Assembly: GCA_029959545.1 (NCBI GenBank)
Contig: JASCPH010000025.1
Location: 1-43,311 of the forward strand
Direction of reading: 5' to 3'
Origin: Microbacteriaceae bacterium PS02066
GTDB taxonomy: Bacteria; Actinomycetota; Actinomycetes; Actinomycetales; Microbacteriaceae
DNA length: 43,311 bases
The notes beneath the pieces were generated by a model. The model did not search any database and was not told where the DNA came from. It was given only the letters and a program-made list of their open reading frames with translations. A program made the position numbers and the translations under genes. Positions 16,206 to 28,206 of this stretch are shown piece by piece. How positions within the stretch are numbered: the first letter of the stretch is position 1; each line of letters opens with the position of its first letter.

Positions 16206-17390
16206 GTGTACATCTACCTCGATCATGCGGCGTCGAGTCCGCTGCGTCCCGAGGCGCGGGAGGCCTGGCTCGAGGCGGCGGCGACGACCGGAAACGCCTC
16301 TTCCGTGCACGGCGGCGGGCAGGCGGCGAGGCGCGTGCTGGAGGACGCGCGAGAACGGCTCGCGGCGGTGGTCGATGCCGATCCCATCGAGGTCGTCTTC
16401 ACCTCGGGCGGCACGGAGGCCGTGAACCTCGCGGTGAAGGGCTTGTGGGCGTCGCGCGCCGCCGGTGCGGACGCGGTCGTGCTTCCGGATGGGGAGCACC
16501 ACGCGACGATCGACTCGGTCGCGGCCCTCGTCGACGCGCAGCACGCCGAGGTGCGACCCGTGCGGCTGACCCCGCTCGGCGCGATCGACCCCGAGGATTT
16601 CGCGTCGGCGCTCGGTGGCGCGGCATTCGCCACGGCGCTGGTCGCCAACAACGAGGTCGGGACGCTGTCGGATGCGGCGGGCCTGGCCGCGCATGCAGCG
16701 TCTGCCGCGGTGCCGCTGCATCTTGACGCCGTGGCGGCATTCGGGCAGGTTTCCGTGGACTTCCGGCGGTGGCGCGGCGATGCCCCAGCGGGTGCCGGCC
16801 TGGTGGCTATGAGCATCTCTGCGCACAAGGTCGGCGGACCGGTGGGTACGGGCGCTCTGATCAGCGCTCGGTCGGCGCGGATCGGCGCGCAAATGCACGG
16901 CGGTGCGCAGCAGCGGGGACTGCGCGCCGGGACGCAGGACATCGCGGGCGCCGCCGCCTTCGCCGTGGCGGCGGAACTCGCAGCGGCCGAGCGTGAAACG
17001 GAGGCCGCGCGCCTCGCAGCGCTGCGGGACCGGCTGGTGACGCAGGCGCGCGCCGCCGTGCCGGGTCTCGACTTGCTCGGCGACCCGGTGCACCGCATCC
17101 CCGGCAACGCGCATCTGCTGGTGCCCGGTGCGCTGGGGGAGACGCTGCTGTTCCTCCTCGACACCCGCGGCATCGCGGTGTCCACAGGGTCGGCCTGTCA
17201 GGCGGGCATTCCCGAACCCTCGCACGTGGTGCGCGCCCTCGGTCGTGACGAGGATGCGGCACGTTCGGTGCTACGGATCACTCTGGGACGCACCACGACC
17301 TCCGACGACGTGGACGCGTTCCTGGAGGCGCTGCCCTGGGCCGTCGAGCGCGCCCGCGCTGCCGGAGCCCGTGCAGCCTCGCCCTCGTAG
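16206..17390 (+). CDS. Cysteine desulfurase
   Basis: This PLP enzyme of the NifS/IscS class removes sulfur from cysteine as a persulfide. The 394-aa product has YLDHAASSPLRPEA at the N-terminus, the FTSGGTEAVNLAVKG cofactor motif, ANNEVGTLSD, and the PLP lysine in SAHKVGGP (Lys208). The catalytic cysteine sits in STGSACQAGIPEPS (Cys331). The short loop around the cysteine resembles the IscS-like group I. It is immediately followed by mnmA, only 6-9 bases away, so its main partner is probably the tRNA 2-thiouridylase, as in many actinobacteria. The start is GTG 16206. A degenerate GACAGT box lies 6 bases upstream. Confidence 0.93.
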   Translation: MYIYLDHAASSPLRPEAREAWLEAAATTGNASSVHGGGQAARRVLEDARERLAAVVDADPIEVVFTSGGTEAVNLAVKGLWASRAAGADAVVLPDGEHHATIDSVAALVDAQHAEVRPVRLTPLGAIDPEDFASALGGAAFATALVANNEVGTLSDAAGLAAHAASAAVPLHLDAVAAFGQVSVDFRRWRGDAPAGAGLVAMSISAHKVGGPVGTGALISARSARIGAQMHGGAQQRGLRAGTQDIAGAAAFAVAAELAAAERETEAARLAALRDRLVTQARAAVPGLDLLGDPVHRIPGNAHLLVPGALGETLLFLLDTRGIAVSTGSACQAGIPEPSHVVRALGRDEDAARSVLRITLGRTTTSDDVDAFLEALPWAVERARAAGARAASPS

Positions 17391-17393
17391 ACT
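17388..17393 (+). promoter_or_regulatory. -10 box TAGACT, leaderless start of mnmA
   Basis: TAGACT overlaps the stop codon TAG of the desulfurase gene and ends 6 bases before the second of two adjacent ATGs (17397, 17400). The 6-base rule seen elsewhere in the window favours 17400. Confidence 0.5.
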
Positions 17394-17399
17394 GGGATG

Positions 17400-18509
17400 A
17401 TGCGGATTCTGGCGGCGATGAGCGGTGGCGTGGATTCGGCCGTGGCCGCGGCGCGCGCCGTGGATGCTGGACACGAGGTCGTCGGGGTTCACCTGGCCCT
17501 GTCCCGTGCGGGCGGGACGCTGCGCACGGGCAGTCGCGGCTGCTGCACGATCGAGGACGCGATGGATGCTCGCCGCGCGGCGGACAGGCTCGGCATCCCG
17601 TTCTATGTGTGGGATTTCTCGGAGCGCTTCCGCGATGACGTGATCGAGGACTTCGTGTCGGAGTACCGGGCCGGACGCACCCCGAACCCGTGCATGCGAT
17701 GCAACGAGCGGATCAAGTTCGCCGCGCTGCTCGAGCGTGCGCTCGAGCTGGGCTTCGACGCCGTCTGCACGGGGCACTACGCGCTGCTCGTCGACGGCCC
17801 GGAGGGGCGGGAGCTGCACCGGGCGAGTGACCAGGCCAAGGATCAGTCGTACGTGCTCGGCGTCCTGACCGCCGAGCAGCTCGCGCACACGTACTTCCCG
17901 CTGGGAGACACGCCGTCGAAGGCTCTGGTCCGGGCAGAAGCCGCCGAGCGCGGTCTGACGGTCGCCCAGAAGCCCGACAGTCACGACATCTGCTTCATCC
18001 CCGACGGCGACACCCGGGGCTGGCTCGCCGAGCGTGTCGGCGCCGAGCAGGGTGACATCCTCGACCGGACGGGCGCCATCGTCGGACGACACGAGGGGGC
18101 CCACGCCTTCACCGTCGGCCAACGCCGCGGGCTGAAGCTCGGCGTCCCCGCATCCGATGGCAAGCCGCGTTTCGTGCTCGAAGTGCGTCCGGTGAACAAC
18201 ACCGTCGTGGTGGGCCCGAAGGAGGCGTTGGCGACAGCCGAGATCGCGGGTGCACGCTTCAGCTGGGCGGGTGCCGCGCCGACCGAGGGCGCGTTCTCGT
18301 GCGAGGTGCAGATCCGCGCCCACGCCGATCCGGTGCCCGCCCACGCGGACGTCACCGGCCACGGCGTGGTGGTGCGCCCGGTGGAGCCGTTCGACGGCGT
18401 CGCGCCGGGCCAGACGGCCGTGCTGTACCTGGGCTCGCGTGTGCTCGGCCAGTTCACGGTGGACCGCACGGTCTCCGCCGTCGCGGTCGACGCCGTCGCC
18501 GCATCCTAG
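17400..18509 (+). CDS. mnmA: tRNA 2-thiouridine(34) synthase
   Basis: MnmA thiolates U34 of tRNA-Glu, -Gln and -Lys using sulfur relayed from a cysteine desulfurase. The 369-aa protein starts [13 protein letters not shown] with the PP-loop ATP site (SGGVDS, residues 8-13). It carries the catalytic [10 protein letters not shown] (Cys98), DQSYVLGVL, and the second catalytic cysteine in [10 protein letters not shown] (Cys198). [10 protein letters not shown] and the C-terminal beta-barrel follow. Cys98 and Cys198 are the pair expected to carry the persulfide. Two tandem ATGs (17397 and 17400) are possible starts. I chose the second because of its spacing from the TAGACT box. Confidence 0.95.
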   Translation: MRILAAMSGGVDSAVAAARAVDAGHEVVGVHLALSRAGGTLRTGSRGCCTIEDAMDARRAADRLGIPFYVWDFSERFRDDVIEDFVSEYRAGRTPNPCMRCNERIKFAALLERALELGFDAVCTGHYALLVDGPEGRELHRASDQAKDQSYVLGVLTAEQLAHTYFPLGDTPSKALVRAEAAERGLTVAQKPDSHDICFIPDGDTRGWLAERVGAEQGDILDRTGAIVGRHEGAHAFTVGQRRGLKLGVPASDGKPRFVLEVRPVNNTVVVGPKEALATAEIAGARFSWAGAAPTEGAFSCEVQIRAHADPVPAHADVTGHGVVVRPVEPFDGVAPGQTAVLYLGSRVLGQFTVDRTVSAVAVDAVAAS

Positions 18510-18558
18510 GCACGAGACCCGCGCTGCGCACGGCCCTGGCCGTGTCGCAGGCCGCGCC

Positions 18559-20907
<2,349 letters not shown>

Positions 20908-20913
20908 GTCCGC

Positions 20914-22611
20914 TCAGCGCCCCGTCTCGGCGAGCAGGTGCTCCCGCACCTGCTTGCGCAGCACCTTGCCGATGAGCGACTTCGGAAGCTCCTCGACGAC
21001 GAACAGACGCCGCGGCACCTTGTAGGGGGTGAGGATCCCGCGCGCGTAGCTGCGGATCGCCTCGGTGTCGATCTCGGCGCCGGGGGCCACCACGATGGCG
21101 GCGACGACTTCCTCACCCGCGTGCTCGTCGGGAAGGCCCACGACGGCCACATCCTCCACCTGCGGGTGCTGTCGCAGGACGTTCTCCACCTCGGTGGGTG
21201 CGACGTTGAAGCCGCCCGTGATGATGAGCTCCTTGATGCGATCGACGATGCGCACGAAGCCGGCCTCGTCGATCGTCACGATGTCTCCCGTGCGGAACCA
21301 GCCGTCGACGAAGACCTCCTCGGTCGCCTCCGGCTTGCCGTAGTAGCCCGAGAAGACCTGCGGTCCACGCACGAGCAGCTCGCCTGCGCCGCCGGGGGCG
21401 ACGTCGACCCGAGGGTTCTCCGGGTCGACGACGCGACACTCGGTGCCTGGTAGCGGCAGGCCCACAGTGCCGGGCACCCGGTTCTCGGCGACGGGGTTGG
21501 CCATCAGCACGGGGGAGCATTCACTGAGACCGTAGCCCTCGACCAGGTAGCCTCCGGTCGCCTTCTCGAAGGGTATGACGAGCTCGTGCGGGAGCGCCAT
21601 GGCGCCGGAGATCGCGATCCGGGTTCCCGCGAGCGAGACCCCCTTCGCCTGCGCCGCCTGCAGCAGCCGGTCGGCGATCGGCGGAACCAGAGGCAGGAAC
21701 GTGGCGGGGTGCTTCTTCGTCACGGCGAGGACCATGTCGGGGTCGAAGCGCGGGAACAGCACGAGTCGCGCACCCATCGACATCGCGAAGGTGAGACAGA
21801 GGGTGAGTCCGTAGGCGTGGAACATCGGCAGCACGGCGTAGACGACGCAGCCTTCGCCGCGGTGGATCGAAGGCACCCAGGCCCGCGACTGGGCCGCGTT
21901 GGCGAGCAGGTTCCGGTGGGTCAGCTTGGCGCCCTTGGGAGTGCCGGTCGTTCCGCTCGTGTACTGGATGATGGCGAGGTCGTCCGCCGTCGGCGCGGGA
22001 TGGGAGGTCGGAAGCGGGTCGCTGCGCAGCAACTGGTCCCAGTCGATGCCGCCGCGGACCTTCGTGTGCAGCGCGGCGCGGGACTCGCGGGCCTTGGCGA
22101 TCGGCAACCGCAGCGCCGCCCGCGTCGTGAAGGGCATCGCGCGTGTCAGATCCACCGTCACGAGCGTCGAGACGCGCACATCCTTCGGGAAAGCCTGCAC
22201 GGTGGCAGCCACCTTGCTCCAGACGATGGCGTGCTTGGCCCCGTGGTCCTCGAACTGCTTGCGCAACTCGCGCGCGGTGTAGAGCGGATTGTGCTCGACC
22301 ACCACGGCGCCCAGGCGCAGGACGGCGTAGAAGGCGACGATGTGCTGCGGGCAGTTGGGCAGGACGATCGCGACGGGGTCCCCTCGGCGCACGCCCTGCG
22401 CGTGAAGGCCGGCCGCCGCGCGCGAGATGGCGCGGTCGAGTTCGCGATACGTGGTCTCGCGCCCGAAGAACTGCAGTGCGACGGCGTCCGGGTACTCGCG
22501 CGCCGAAGCCTGCACGATGTCGACGAGAGAACCCGACACCGGCTCGAGGTCGTCGGGCACTCCGTCGGCGTAGCTGCGGACCCAGGGACGGGGAGGATCG
22601 AAGGTCGTCAC
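20914..22611 (-). CDS. Long-chain acyl-CoA ligase (FadD-like)
   Basis: This 565-aa adenylate-forming enzyme activates a carboxylic acid with ATP and CoA. Motifs in order are the P-loop [29 protein letters not shown], the hinge-preceding [31 protein letters not shown] and the C-terminal [14 protein letters not shown] with the catalytic lysine. The sequence looks most like medium/long-chain fatty acyl-CoA synthetases. The exact chain length is not readable. The start is GTG 22611, 7 bases after a TAGGCT box. It is divergent from gatC with a 55-base promoter region and convergent with ligA, with only 6 bases between the stops. Confidence 0.92.
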   Translation of the reverse strand: MTTFDPPRPWVRSYADGVPDDLEPVSGSLVDIVQASAREYPDAVALQFFGRETTYRELDRAISRAAAGLHAQGVRRGDPVAIVLPNCPQHIVAFYAVLRLGAVVVEHNPLYTARELRKQFEDHGAKHAIVWSKVAATVQAFPKDVRVSTLVTVDLTRAMPFTTRAALRLPIAKARESRAALHTKVRGGIDWDQLLRSDPLPTSHPAPTADDLAIIQYTSGTTGTPKGAKLTHRNLLANAAQSRAWVPSIHRGEGCVVYAVLPMFHAYGLTLCLTFAMSMGARLVLFPRFDPDMVLAVTKKHPATFLPLVPPIADRLLQAAQAKGVSLAGTRIAISGAMALPHELVIPFEKATGGYLVEGYGLSECSPVLMANPVAENRVPGTVGLPLPGTECRVVDPENPRVDVAPGGAGELLVRGPQVFSGYYGKPEATEEVFVDGWFRTGDIVTIDEAGFVRIVDRIKELIITGGFNVAPTEVENVLRQHPQVEDVAVVGLPDEHAGEEVVAAIVVAPGAEIDTEAIRSYARGILTPYKVPRRLFVVEELPKSLIGKVLRKQVREHLLAETGR

Positions 22612-22618
22612 CCGGCAC

Positions 22619-22624
22619 AGCCTA
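22619..22624 (-). promoter_or_regulatory. -10 box TAGGCT, leaderless start of the acyl-CoA ligase gene
   Basis: On the minus strand TAGGCT ends 7 bases before GTG 22611, with no ribosome binding site between. It is paired divergently with the gatC promoter. Confidence 0.5.
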
Positions 22625-22654
22625 CGGGCGCCCGGCGGTCCGGCGGGGCCGAAC

Positions 22655-22660
22655 TAGACT
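22655..22660 (+). promoter_or_regulatory. -10 box TAGACT, leaderless start of gatCAB
   Basis: TAGACT ends 6 bases before the gatC GTG at 22667. The spacer GTCGGG gives no properly spaced ribosome binding site. Confidence 0.55.
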
Positions 22661-22666
22661 GTCGGG

Positions 22667-22966
22667 GTGTCGGAAATCACCCCAGATCTCGTGCGCCATC
22701 TCGGCGTCCTCGCCCGGATCCAATTGAGCGACGAGGAGGTCGGGCGCCTCACCGGTCAGCTCGATGCGATCGTCGACAACATCGCGAAGGTGTCGGAGGT
22801 CGCGACCCCCGATGTCGTCGCGACGAGCCACCCGATCCCGCTGCAGAACGTCTTCCGCGACGACGAGCACAGCGAGGCGCTGTCTCTCGCCGAGGTGCTG
22901 CAGAACGCTCCGGATGCGGCCGAAGACCGCTTCCGCGTGACGGCGATCCTGGGGGAGGAGCAGTGA
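22667..22966 (+). CDS. gatC: Asp-tRNA(Asn)/Glu-tRNA(Gln) amidotransferase subunit C
   Basis: GatC is the small clamp that stabilises the GatA-GatB complex, which converts misacylated Glu-tRNA(Gln) and Asp-tRNA(Asn) to the correct amide forms. The 99-aa protein has the family pattern [17 protein letters not shown], then [15 protein letters not shown], ending with the [13 protein letters not shown] tail. The start is GTG 22667, placed 6 bases after a TAGACT box. The stop overlaps the gatA start (GTGA at 22963-22966). An actinobacterium with gatCAB is expected to lack glutaminyl-tRNA synthetase. Confidence 0.94.
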   Translation: MSEITPDLVRHLGVLARIQLSDEEVGRLTGQLDAIVDNIAKVSEVATPDVVATSHPIPLQNVFRDDEHSEALSLAEVLQNAPDAAEDRFRVTAILGEEQ

Positions 22967-24477
22967 GCGACATCATCCGGCTCAGCGCGGCGGATCTCGC
23001 CGCCAAGCTCGCCGCGGGCGAGGTGTCCAGCGTCGAGGCGACCAAGGCGCATCTGGACCGCATCGCCGCGGTGGACGGCGACGTCCACGCGTTCCTGCAC
23101 GTCAACGAGGGCGCGCTGGCCGCCGCCGGCGAGATCGACCGCCGCCGTGCGAGTGGGGAAGCCCTGGGGGAGCTGGCCGGTGTGCCGCTCGCCATCAAGG
23201 ACGTCCTGGTCACGACCGACATGCCCTCCACGAGCGGATCCAAGATCCTCGAGGGGTACATGTCGCCCTACGATGCGACGGTCGTGGCGCGCGCCCGTGC
23301 CGCCGGCCTCGTGCCCCTGGGCAAGACCAACATGGACGAGTTCGCGATGGGGTCTTCCACCGAGCACTCCGCGTACGGTCCTACCCACAACCCGTGGGAT
23401 CTGGATCGGATCCCGGGAGGTTCCGGCGGGGGCTCGGCGGCCGCCGTCGCCGCCTTCGAGGCGCCGCTCGCGCTGGGGTCGGACACCGGCGGCTCCATCC
23501 GTCAGCCCGCGCACGTGACGGGCACTGTCGGCGTGAAGCCCACGTACGGCGGTGTCAGCCGCTACGGCGCGATCGCGCTCGCCTCGAGCCTCGACCAGGT
23601 CGGTCCGGTGACGCGAACGGTTCTGGACTCGGCGCTCCTGCACGACGTGATCGCCGGTCACGACCCGCACGACTCCACGTCGCTCACCGATGCCTGGCCG
23701 TCTTTCGCGGCCGCGGCGCGTGAGGGCGCGTCCGGCGAGAGCCTCAAGGGTCTGAAGGTCGGCATCATCCGGGAGCTCGACGACAGAGGCTTCCAGCGGG
23801 GCGTCTCCGACTCGTTCCGTGCGGCGCTCGCGGCCATGGAAGCACAGGGTGCGGAGATCGTCGAGGTCAGTGCCCCGCACTTCGAGTACGGCGTCGCGGC
23901 CTACTACCTCATCCTGCCGGCGGAGGCATCGAGCAACCTCGCGAAGTTCGATTCCGTGCGCTTCGGGATGCGGGTGAGCCCGCACGCGGCGGCCACCGTC
24001 GAAGACGTGATGGCGGCCACGCGCGAGGCGGGCTTCGGTGACGAGGTGAAGCGCCGCATCATCCTCGGCACCTATGCGCTCTCCGCGGGCTACTACGACG
24101 CCTACTACGGCAGCGCTCAGAAGGTGCGGACCCTCATCCAGCGCGACTTCGACGAGGCGTTCGCGCAGGTGGACGTCATCGCGACTCCGTCCGCTCCGAC
24201 CACCGCGTTCCGACTGGGCGAGAAGATCGACGACCCGCTGCAGATGTATCTCAACGACGTGACGACCATCCCGGCGAACCTGGCCGGTGTGCCGGGCATC
24301 TCCGTGCCCTCCGGTGTCGCGGCGGAAGACGGCCTTCCGGTCGGCATCCAGTTCCTCGCGCCCGCGCGTGAGGACGCGCGCCTGTACCGAGTGGGAGCGG
24401 CGCTCGAAGCGCTGCTCGTCGATTCGTGGGGCGGGCCGTTGCTCGATCGCGCCCCCGTACTGGGAGGGACCCGCTGA
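22963..24477 (+). CDS. gatA: Asp/Glu-tRNA amidotransferase subunit A
   Basis: GatA is the glutaminase subunit of GatCAB and releases ammonia from glutamine. The 504-aa amidase-signature protein has the catalytic Lys79 in [11 protein letters not shown], the cis-Ser154 in [14 protein letters not shown], and the nucleophile Ser178 in [12 protein letters not shown]. This is the Ser-cisSer-Lys triad at the positions usual for the family. [23 protein letters not shown] is also typical. GTG 22963 overlaps the gatC stop. A long in-frame extension upstream of it is the reverse shadow of the acyl-CoA ligase gene. The stop overlaps gatB (TGATG). Confidence 0.96.
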   Translation: MSDIIRLSAADLAAKLAAGEVSSVEATKAHLDRIAAVDGDVHAFLHVNEGALAAAGEIDRRRASGEALGELAGVPLAIKDVLVTTDMPSTSGSKILEGYMSPYDATVVARARAAGLVPLGKTNMDEFAMGSSTEHSAYGPTHNPWDLDRIPGGSGGGSAAAVAAFEAPLALGSDTGGSIRQPAHVTGTVGVKPTYGGVSRYGAIALASSLDQVGPVTRTVLDSALLHDVIAGHDPHDSTSLTDAWPSFAAAAREGASGESLKGLKVGIIRELDDRGFQRGVSDSFRAALAAMEAQGAEIVEVSAPHFEYGVAAYYLILPAEASSNLAKFDSVRFGMRVSPHAAATVEDVMAATREAGFGDEVKRRIILGTYALSAGYYDAYYGSAQKVRTLIQRDFDEAFAQVDVIATPSAPTTAFRLGEKIDDPLQMYLNDVTTIPANLAGVPGISVPSGVAAEDGLPVGIQFLAPAREDARLYRVGAALEALLVDSWGGPLLDRAPVLGGTR

Positions 24478-25991
24478 TGGCCAAGGACAAGCTGATGGAC
24501 TTCGATAAGGCTCTCGAGCTGTTCGAGCCCGTGCTCGGCTTCGAGGTCCACGTGGAGCTGAACACGCACACCAAGATGTTCTCCGCCGCGCCCAACCCCG
24601 CCCACCCCGACAACCATCAGGCCGCGCCGAACACGCTCGTCGCGCCCGTCGACATGGGCCTGCCCGGTGCGCTGCCGGTCGTGAACGCGACGGCCATCCG
24701 CTCCTCGATCAGCCTGGGCCTCGCCCTCGGCTGTTCGATCGCGCCGTCCAGCCGGTTCGCACGCAAGAACTACTTCTACCCGGACCTCGGCAAGAACTAT
24801 CAGATCTCGCAGTACGACGAACCGATCGCGTTCGACGGTCAGGTCGAGATCGAGCTCGCCGACGGAACGCTCGTGACGGTTCCGATCGAGCGCGCCCACA
24901 TGGAGGAAGACGCCGGCAAGCTCACCCACGTCGGCGGCTCCACCGGTCGCATCCAGGGCGCCGAGTACTCGCTCGTCGACTACAACCGCGCCGGGGTGCC
25001 CCTCGTGGAGATCGTCACGCGGCCCATCTTCGGCGCGGAACACCGCGCCCCGGAGATCGCCAAGGCGTACGTCGCGGCCATCCGTGACATCGTCCTCTCG
25101 CTGGGCATCTCGGAGGCCCGCCTCGAGCGCGGCAATCTGCGATGCGACGCGAACGTCTCACTGCGTCCGCGCGGCCAGGAGAAGCTCGGCACGCGCACCG
25201 AGACGAAGAACGTCAACTCGATGCGCTCCGTCGAGCGTGCCGTGCGCTACGAGATCCAGCGTCAGGCGGCGATCCTCGCCGACGGCGGCACGATCACGCA
25301 GGAGACGCGCCACTGGCACGAGGACACGGGCACGACCTCGCCGGGCCGCCCGAAGTCGGATGCCGACGACTACCGGTACTTCCCGGAGCCCGACCTGCTG
25401 CCCGTGGTCCCGGCCCCGGAGCTGATCGAAGAGCTTCGTGCCGCCCTCCCCGAACCGCCCGCGGCTCGCCGCCGCCGGCTGAAGGCCGAGTGGGGTTTCA
25501 CCGACCTCGAGTTCCAGGACGTCGCCAACGGCGGACTCCTCGTCGAGGTCGAGGCCACGATCGCCGCCGGTGCCAGCCCGGCCGCGGCGCGCAAGTGGTG
25601 GACCGGAGAGATCACCCGCGTCGCGAACGCGCAGGAGCGGGAAGCGGCGGACCTCGTGACGCCGGCCGATGTCGCCGCCCTGCAGGCGCTCGTGGATGCC
25701 GGCACGCTGACCGACAAGCTCGCGCGTCAGGTCCTCGAAGGCGTCATCGCCGGTGAGGGCTCGCCGCAGGAGGTCGTCGACGCTCGAGGGCTCGCGGTCG
25801 TCTCCGACGACGGCGCGCTCATCGCCGCGATCGACGACGCCCTGGCGGCGCAGCCGGACGTGCTGGCGAAGATCCGCGACGGCAAGGTGCAGGCCGCCGG
25901 TGCCGTCATCGGTGCGGTGATGAAGGCGATGAAGGGCCAGGCCGACGCCGCCCGCGTCCGTGAGCTCGTGCTGGAGCGCGCCGCACAGTGA
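24477..25991 (+). CDS. gatB: Asp/Glu-tRNA amidotransferase subunit B
   Basis: GatB binds the misacylated tRNA, phosphorylates the side chain and transfers ammonia from GatA. The 504-aa protein has the cradle-domain motifs [48 protein letters not shown] and [24 protein letters not shown] and [14 protein letters not shown] follow. The C-terminal YqeY-like tail domain ([13 protein letters not shown] and [23 protein letters not shown]) grips the tRNA elbow. ATG 24477 overlaps the gatA stop, and GGGAGGG at 24462-24468 is a good ribosome binding site. It ends the gatCAB operon before a hairpin. Confidence 0.97.
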   Translation: MAKDKLMDFDKALELFEPVLGFEVHVELNTHTKMFSAAPNPAHPDNHQAAPNTLVAPVDMGLPGALPVVNATAIRSSISLGLALGCSIAPSSRFARKNYFYPDLGKNYQISQYDEPIAFDGQVEIELADGTLVTVPIERAHMEEDAGKLTHVGGSTGRIQGAEYSLVDYNRAGVPLVEIVTRPIFGAEHRAPEIAKAYVAAIRDIVLSLGISEARLERGNLRCDANVSLRPRGQEKLGTRTETKNVNSMRSVERAVRYEIQRQAAILADGGTITQETRHWHEDTGTTSPGRPKSDADDYRYFPEPDLLPVVPAPELIEELRAALPEPPAARRRRLKAEWGFTDLEFQDVANGGLLVEVEATIAAGASPAAARKWWTGEITRVANAQEREAADLVTPADVAALQALVDAGTLTDKLARQVLEGVIAGEGSPQEVVDARGLAVVSDDGALIAAIDDALAAQPDVLAKIRDGKVQAAGAVIGAVMKAMKGQADAARVRELVLERAAQ

Positions 25992-25998
25992 TCCGCCT

Positions 25999-26033
25999 CT
26001 CCCGCGGGCCGCGATGTCGGCGGTCCGCGGGAG
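25999..26033 (+). terminator. Hairpin terminator after gatB
   Basis: A 14-bp stem (25999-26012 with 26020-26033, one G-U pair) with a 7-base loop follows the gatB stop by 7 bases. Its right arm overlaps a degenerate GAGAAT box that is 6 bases before the dinB ATG. Confidence 0.7.
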
Positions 26034-26042
26034 AATGGACAC

Positions 26043-27299
26043 ATGGGACGCGGTGACGGATCCGGGCGCATCGTGTCGCCGGCCGATGCCGACGACACCG
26101 GAGCGGGCATCCTGCACGTCGACATGGATGCGTTCTATGCCGCCGTCGCCGTGCTCGACGATCCGTCGTTGGCGGGCAAGCCGCTCATCATCGGATCACC
26201 GGAAGGTCGCAGCGTCGTCTCGAGCGCGTCCTATGAGGCGCGTCGTTACGGCGTGCGATCCGCGATGCCGGTCTCGCAGGCCATGCGCCTGTGTCCGACG
26301 GCGGTGATCGTCCCGCCGCGCTTCGATCGGTACACGGCGATCTCGGCGCAGGTGATGGACATCTTCCGCGAGTTCACCCCGCTGGTCGAACCGTTGTCCA
26401 TCGACGAGGCGTTCCTCGACGTGCGCGGTTCGCGCCGGCTGTGGGGGAGTCCCGGGACGATCGCGCGGATGCTGCGCGCCCGGGTGCTCGAGCGCACAGG
26501 TCTCGTGTGCAGCGTGGGAGCGGCGGCGACCAAGCATGTCGCGAAGATGGCGTCGACCCTCAGCAAGCCCGACGGTCTGCTGATCATCGCGGCCGCCGAC
26601 ACCGCGGCGTTTCTCGCACCCCGACCGGTTCGTGCCATGTGGGGTGTAGGCCCCCGCTCCGCCGAGATCCTCGAAGCCCGTGGCATCCGCACGATCGGCG
26701 ATGTCCTCCAGACCCCTCGGCCGGTGCTCGAGAAGGCCCTGGGGAACGCGATGGGGGAGCGCATCTGGCATCTGGCGCGCGGCGAGGATGCGCGCGAGGT
26801 CTCCGTCGAGCGGATCGACAAGAGCATCGGCCACGAGGAGACCTTCCACGACGACGTCGATGATGACACCGTGCTCCGAGCGGAAGTGCGTCGCCTTGCC
26901 GACCGCGTGGGTGCCAGACTTCGAGCGCACGACGTCGAGGCGGCGACAGTGGCCATCAAGGTGCGTTTCGCGGACTTCCGCACGCTGTCCCGGTCGGTGA
27001 CCCTGCCCGAGCCCACGGCCGTGGGTCAGCGGATCGGCGACGCCGCCCTGCGTCTGCTGGCGGGTATCGACCGGTCGCTGCCCGTTCGGCTCATCGGGGT
27101 GCGGGGCGAGAACCTGCGCTCCTCCGGCATGATGGCCACCCTCTGGGACGACGACGCCGAATGGCGACGCGTGGAGGAAGCCCTCGACGGCGCGTCGAGT
27201 CGCTTCGGCCGCGGGGCGGTGACCCGCGCGGCGCTGCTCGGCGCGCCGCGCGCCGGTGGCTCCCTGCCTTCGCATCCCCGTCCACCGCGGCTCGACTGA
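26043..27299 (+). CDS. dinB: DNA polymerase IV
   Basis: DinB is an error-prone Y-family polymerase used for lesion bypass. The 418-aa protein has the first catalytic motif HVDMDAFYAAVAVLDDP (Asp27 region), SASYEARRYGVRSAMP (incoming-nucleotide site), and the second acidic pair in SIDEAFLDV (Asp121, Glu122). SVGAAATKHVAKMAS, the thumb helix-hairpin-helix, and the little-finger domain (SIGHEETFHDD) follow. The C-terminus lacks an obvious QLxLF-type beta-clamp motif at the very end. ATG 26043 has no ribosome binding site, and a degenerate -10 (GAGAAT) sits 6 bases before it. No LexA box is visible upstream. Confidence 0.95.
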   Translation: MGRGDGSGRIVSPADADDTGAGILHVDMDAFYAAVAVLDDPSLAGKPLIIGSPEGRSVVSSASYEARRYGVRSAMPVSQAMRLCPTAVIVPPRFDRYTAISAQVMDIFREFTPLVEPLSIDEAFLDVRGSRRLWGSPGTIARMLRARVLERTGLVCSVGAAATKHVAKMASTLSKPDGLLIIAAADTAAFLAPRPVRAMWGVGPRSAEILEARGIRTIGDVLQTPRPVLEKALGNAMGERIWHLARGEDAREVSVERIDKSIGHEETFHDDVDDDTVLRAEVRRLADRVGARLRAHDVEAATVAIKVRFADFRTLSRSVTLPEPTAVGQRIGDAALRLLAGIDRSLPVRLIGVRGENLRSSGMMATLWDDDAEWRRVEEALDGASSRFGRGAVTRAALLGAPRAGGSLPSHPRPPRLD

Positions 27300-27331
27300 G
27301 TCAAGGCGTAGGTGTCGCGACTTTGTGGAGC

Positions 27332-27337
27332 TAGCGT
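27332..27337 (+). promoter_or_regulatory. -10 box TAGCGT, leaderless start
   Basis: TAGCGT ends 6 bases before ATG 27344. The spacer GGGGGC directly abuts the start codon and is too close to act as a ribosome binding site. Confidence 0.45.
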
Positions 27338-27343
27338 GGGGGC

Positions 27344-27664
27344 ATGGCCAACTTCGTTCTCGATCTCGGTAAGCAGTCCGCATCCCTCGGCGTCACCTCC
27401 GTCTACGGCGAGCAGCAGGACGTCGACGGCGTGCGCTTCATCCCGGTCGCACTGTCGTGGCACGGTTTCGGGGGCGGCTCCGACGACAGCGGCAATGAGG
27501 GTGGTGGCGGTGGCGGCTACACCGTTCCGCTGGGCGCCTACATCCGCAAGGGCGACGATCTGCGCTTCGAGCCGAACCTGGTGTCGCTGCTCGCGGTGGC
27601 GATTCCGTTCGTCTTCGTCGCGGGCCGCGCACTGAGCCGTGTGATCCGCGCTCTCAAGAAGTAA
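27344..27664 (+). CDS. GerW/YtfJ-like small protein
   Basis: The 106-aa product resembles the GerW (YtfJ) family. VYGEQQDVDGVRFIPVALSWHGFG matches the usual layout of a GE motif, IPV and a GFG turn (here given only as a pattern). A Gly-rich loop (EGGGGGGYTVPLGAYI) comes next, then a short hydrophobic segment at about 83-98 and a basic end (RALKK). GerW members occur in spore formers and in non-sporulating actinobacteria, where the role is unknown. The C-terminal hydrophobic stretch suggests membrane association. It is followed after one base by the P-loop gene and is probably cotranscribed with it. Confidence 0.6.
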   Translation: MANFVLDLGKQSASLGVTSVYGEQQDVDGVRFIPVALSWHGFGGGSDDSGNEGGGGGGYTVPLGAYIRKGDDLRFEPNLVSLLAVAIPFVFVAGRALSRVIRALKK

Positions 27665-27665
27665 C

Positions 27666-28205
27666 GTGCGCCAGGTCGGCGCCGCGCTGGCGGACATCGC
27701 CGCGTCCGTCGACGTCTCCGGGCCGACACGTCTCGTCGTCATCGACGGGCGCTCCGGTGCGGGCAAGACGACGCTCGCGCGTGAACTTGCCGATGCCCGC
27801 CCCATTCTCACCGTGCTGTCGCTCGACCAGATCTATCCCGGCTGGGATGGTCTGCGGCGAGGCGCGGATGCCGCGATCAGCGGTGTGCTGCTACCGCTGG
27901 CGCAGGGAAGGGCGGGCCGTTGGCAGGGTTGGAACTGGGAGACGGACGAACCGTCGGCGTGGCACGAGGTCGCGGCGGGCACGCCCCTGATCATCGAGGG
28001 TGCGGGCATCCTGACTCCCGCGGCGGCCGCTCTCGCGCCGGTGCGCGTCTGGGTCGAGGCGGACGACGCGCTGCGACGCGAGCGGGCTCTGCGACGGGAC
28101 GGAGCCACGTACGAGCCCCACTGGGAGCGATGGGCCGCCCAGGAACGAGATCATCTGCGCCAGAACGACCCTCGGTCGCTCGCGACGCACGTCGTCCGCG
28201 TGTGA
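27666..28205 (+). CDS. P-loop kinase-like ATP-binding protein
   Basis: This 179-aa protein has a Walker A motif GRSGAGKT at residues 28-35 and a Walker-B-like strand PLIIEGAGIL near 108-117. A D-Q-I-Y-P-G-W substrate-loop motif lies around 56-62, and a basic RRERALRRDG segment resembles a nucleoside/uridine-kinase LID. Related actinobacterial proteins are annotated as AAA or uridine kinase-like, but the substrate is unknown. The start is GTG 27666, one base after the stop of the GerW-like gene. The gene is convergent with the DUF2017-like gene, with a single base between the stops. Confidence 0.75.
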   Translation: MRQVGAALADIAASVDVSGPTRLVVIDGRSGAGKTTLARELADARPILTVLSLDQIYPGWDGLRRGADAAISGVLLPLAQGRAGRWQGWNWETDEPSAWHEVAAGTPLIIEGAGILTPAAAALAPVRVWVEADDALRRERALRRDGATYEPHWERWAAQERDHLRQNDPRSLATHVVRV

Positions 28206-28206
28206 T

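Noticed and set aside
21586..22962. In-frame extension of gatA upstream over the acyl-CoA ligase gene
   Set aside because: GatA starts at GTG 22963 next to the gatC stop. The extension is a shadow of the acyl-CoA ligase gene and adds non-amidase sequence.
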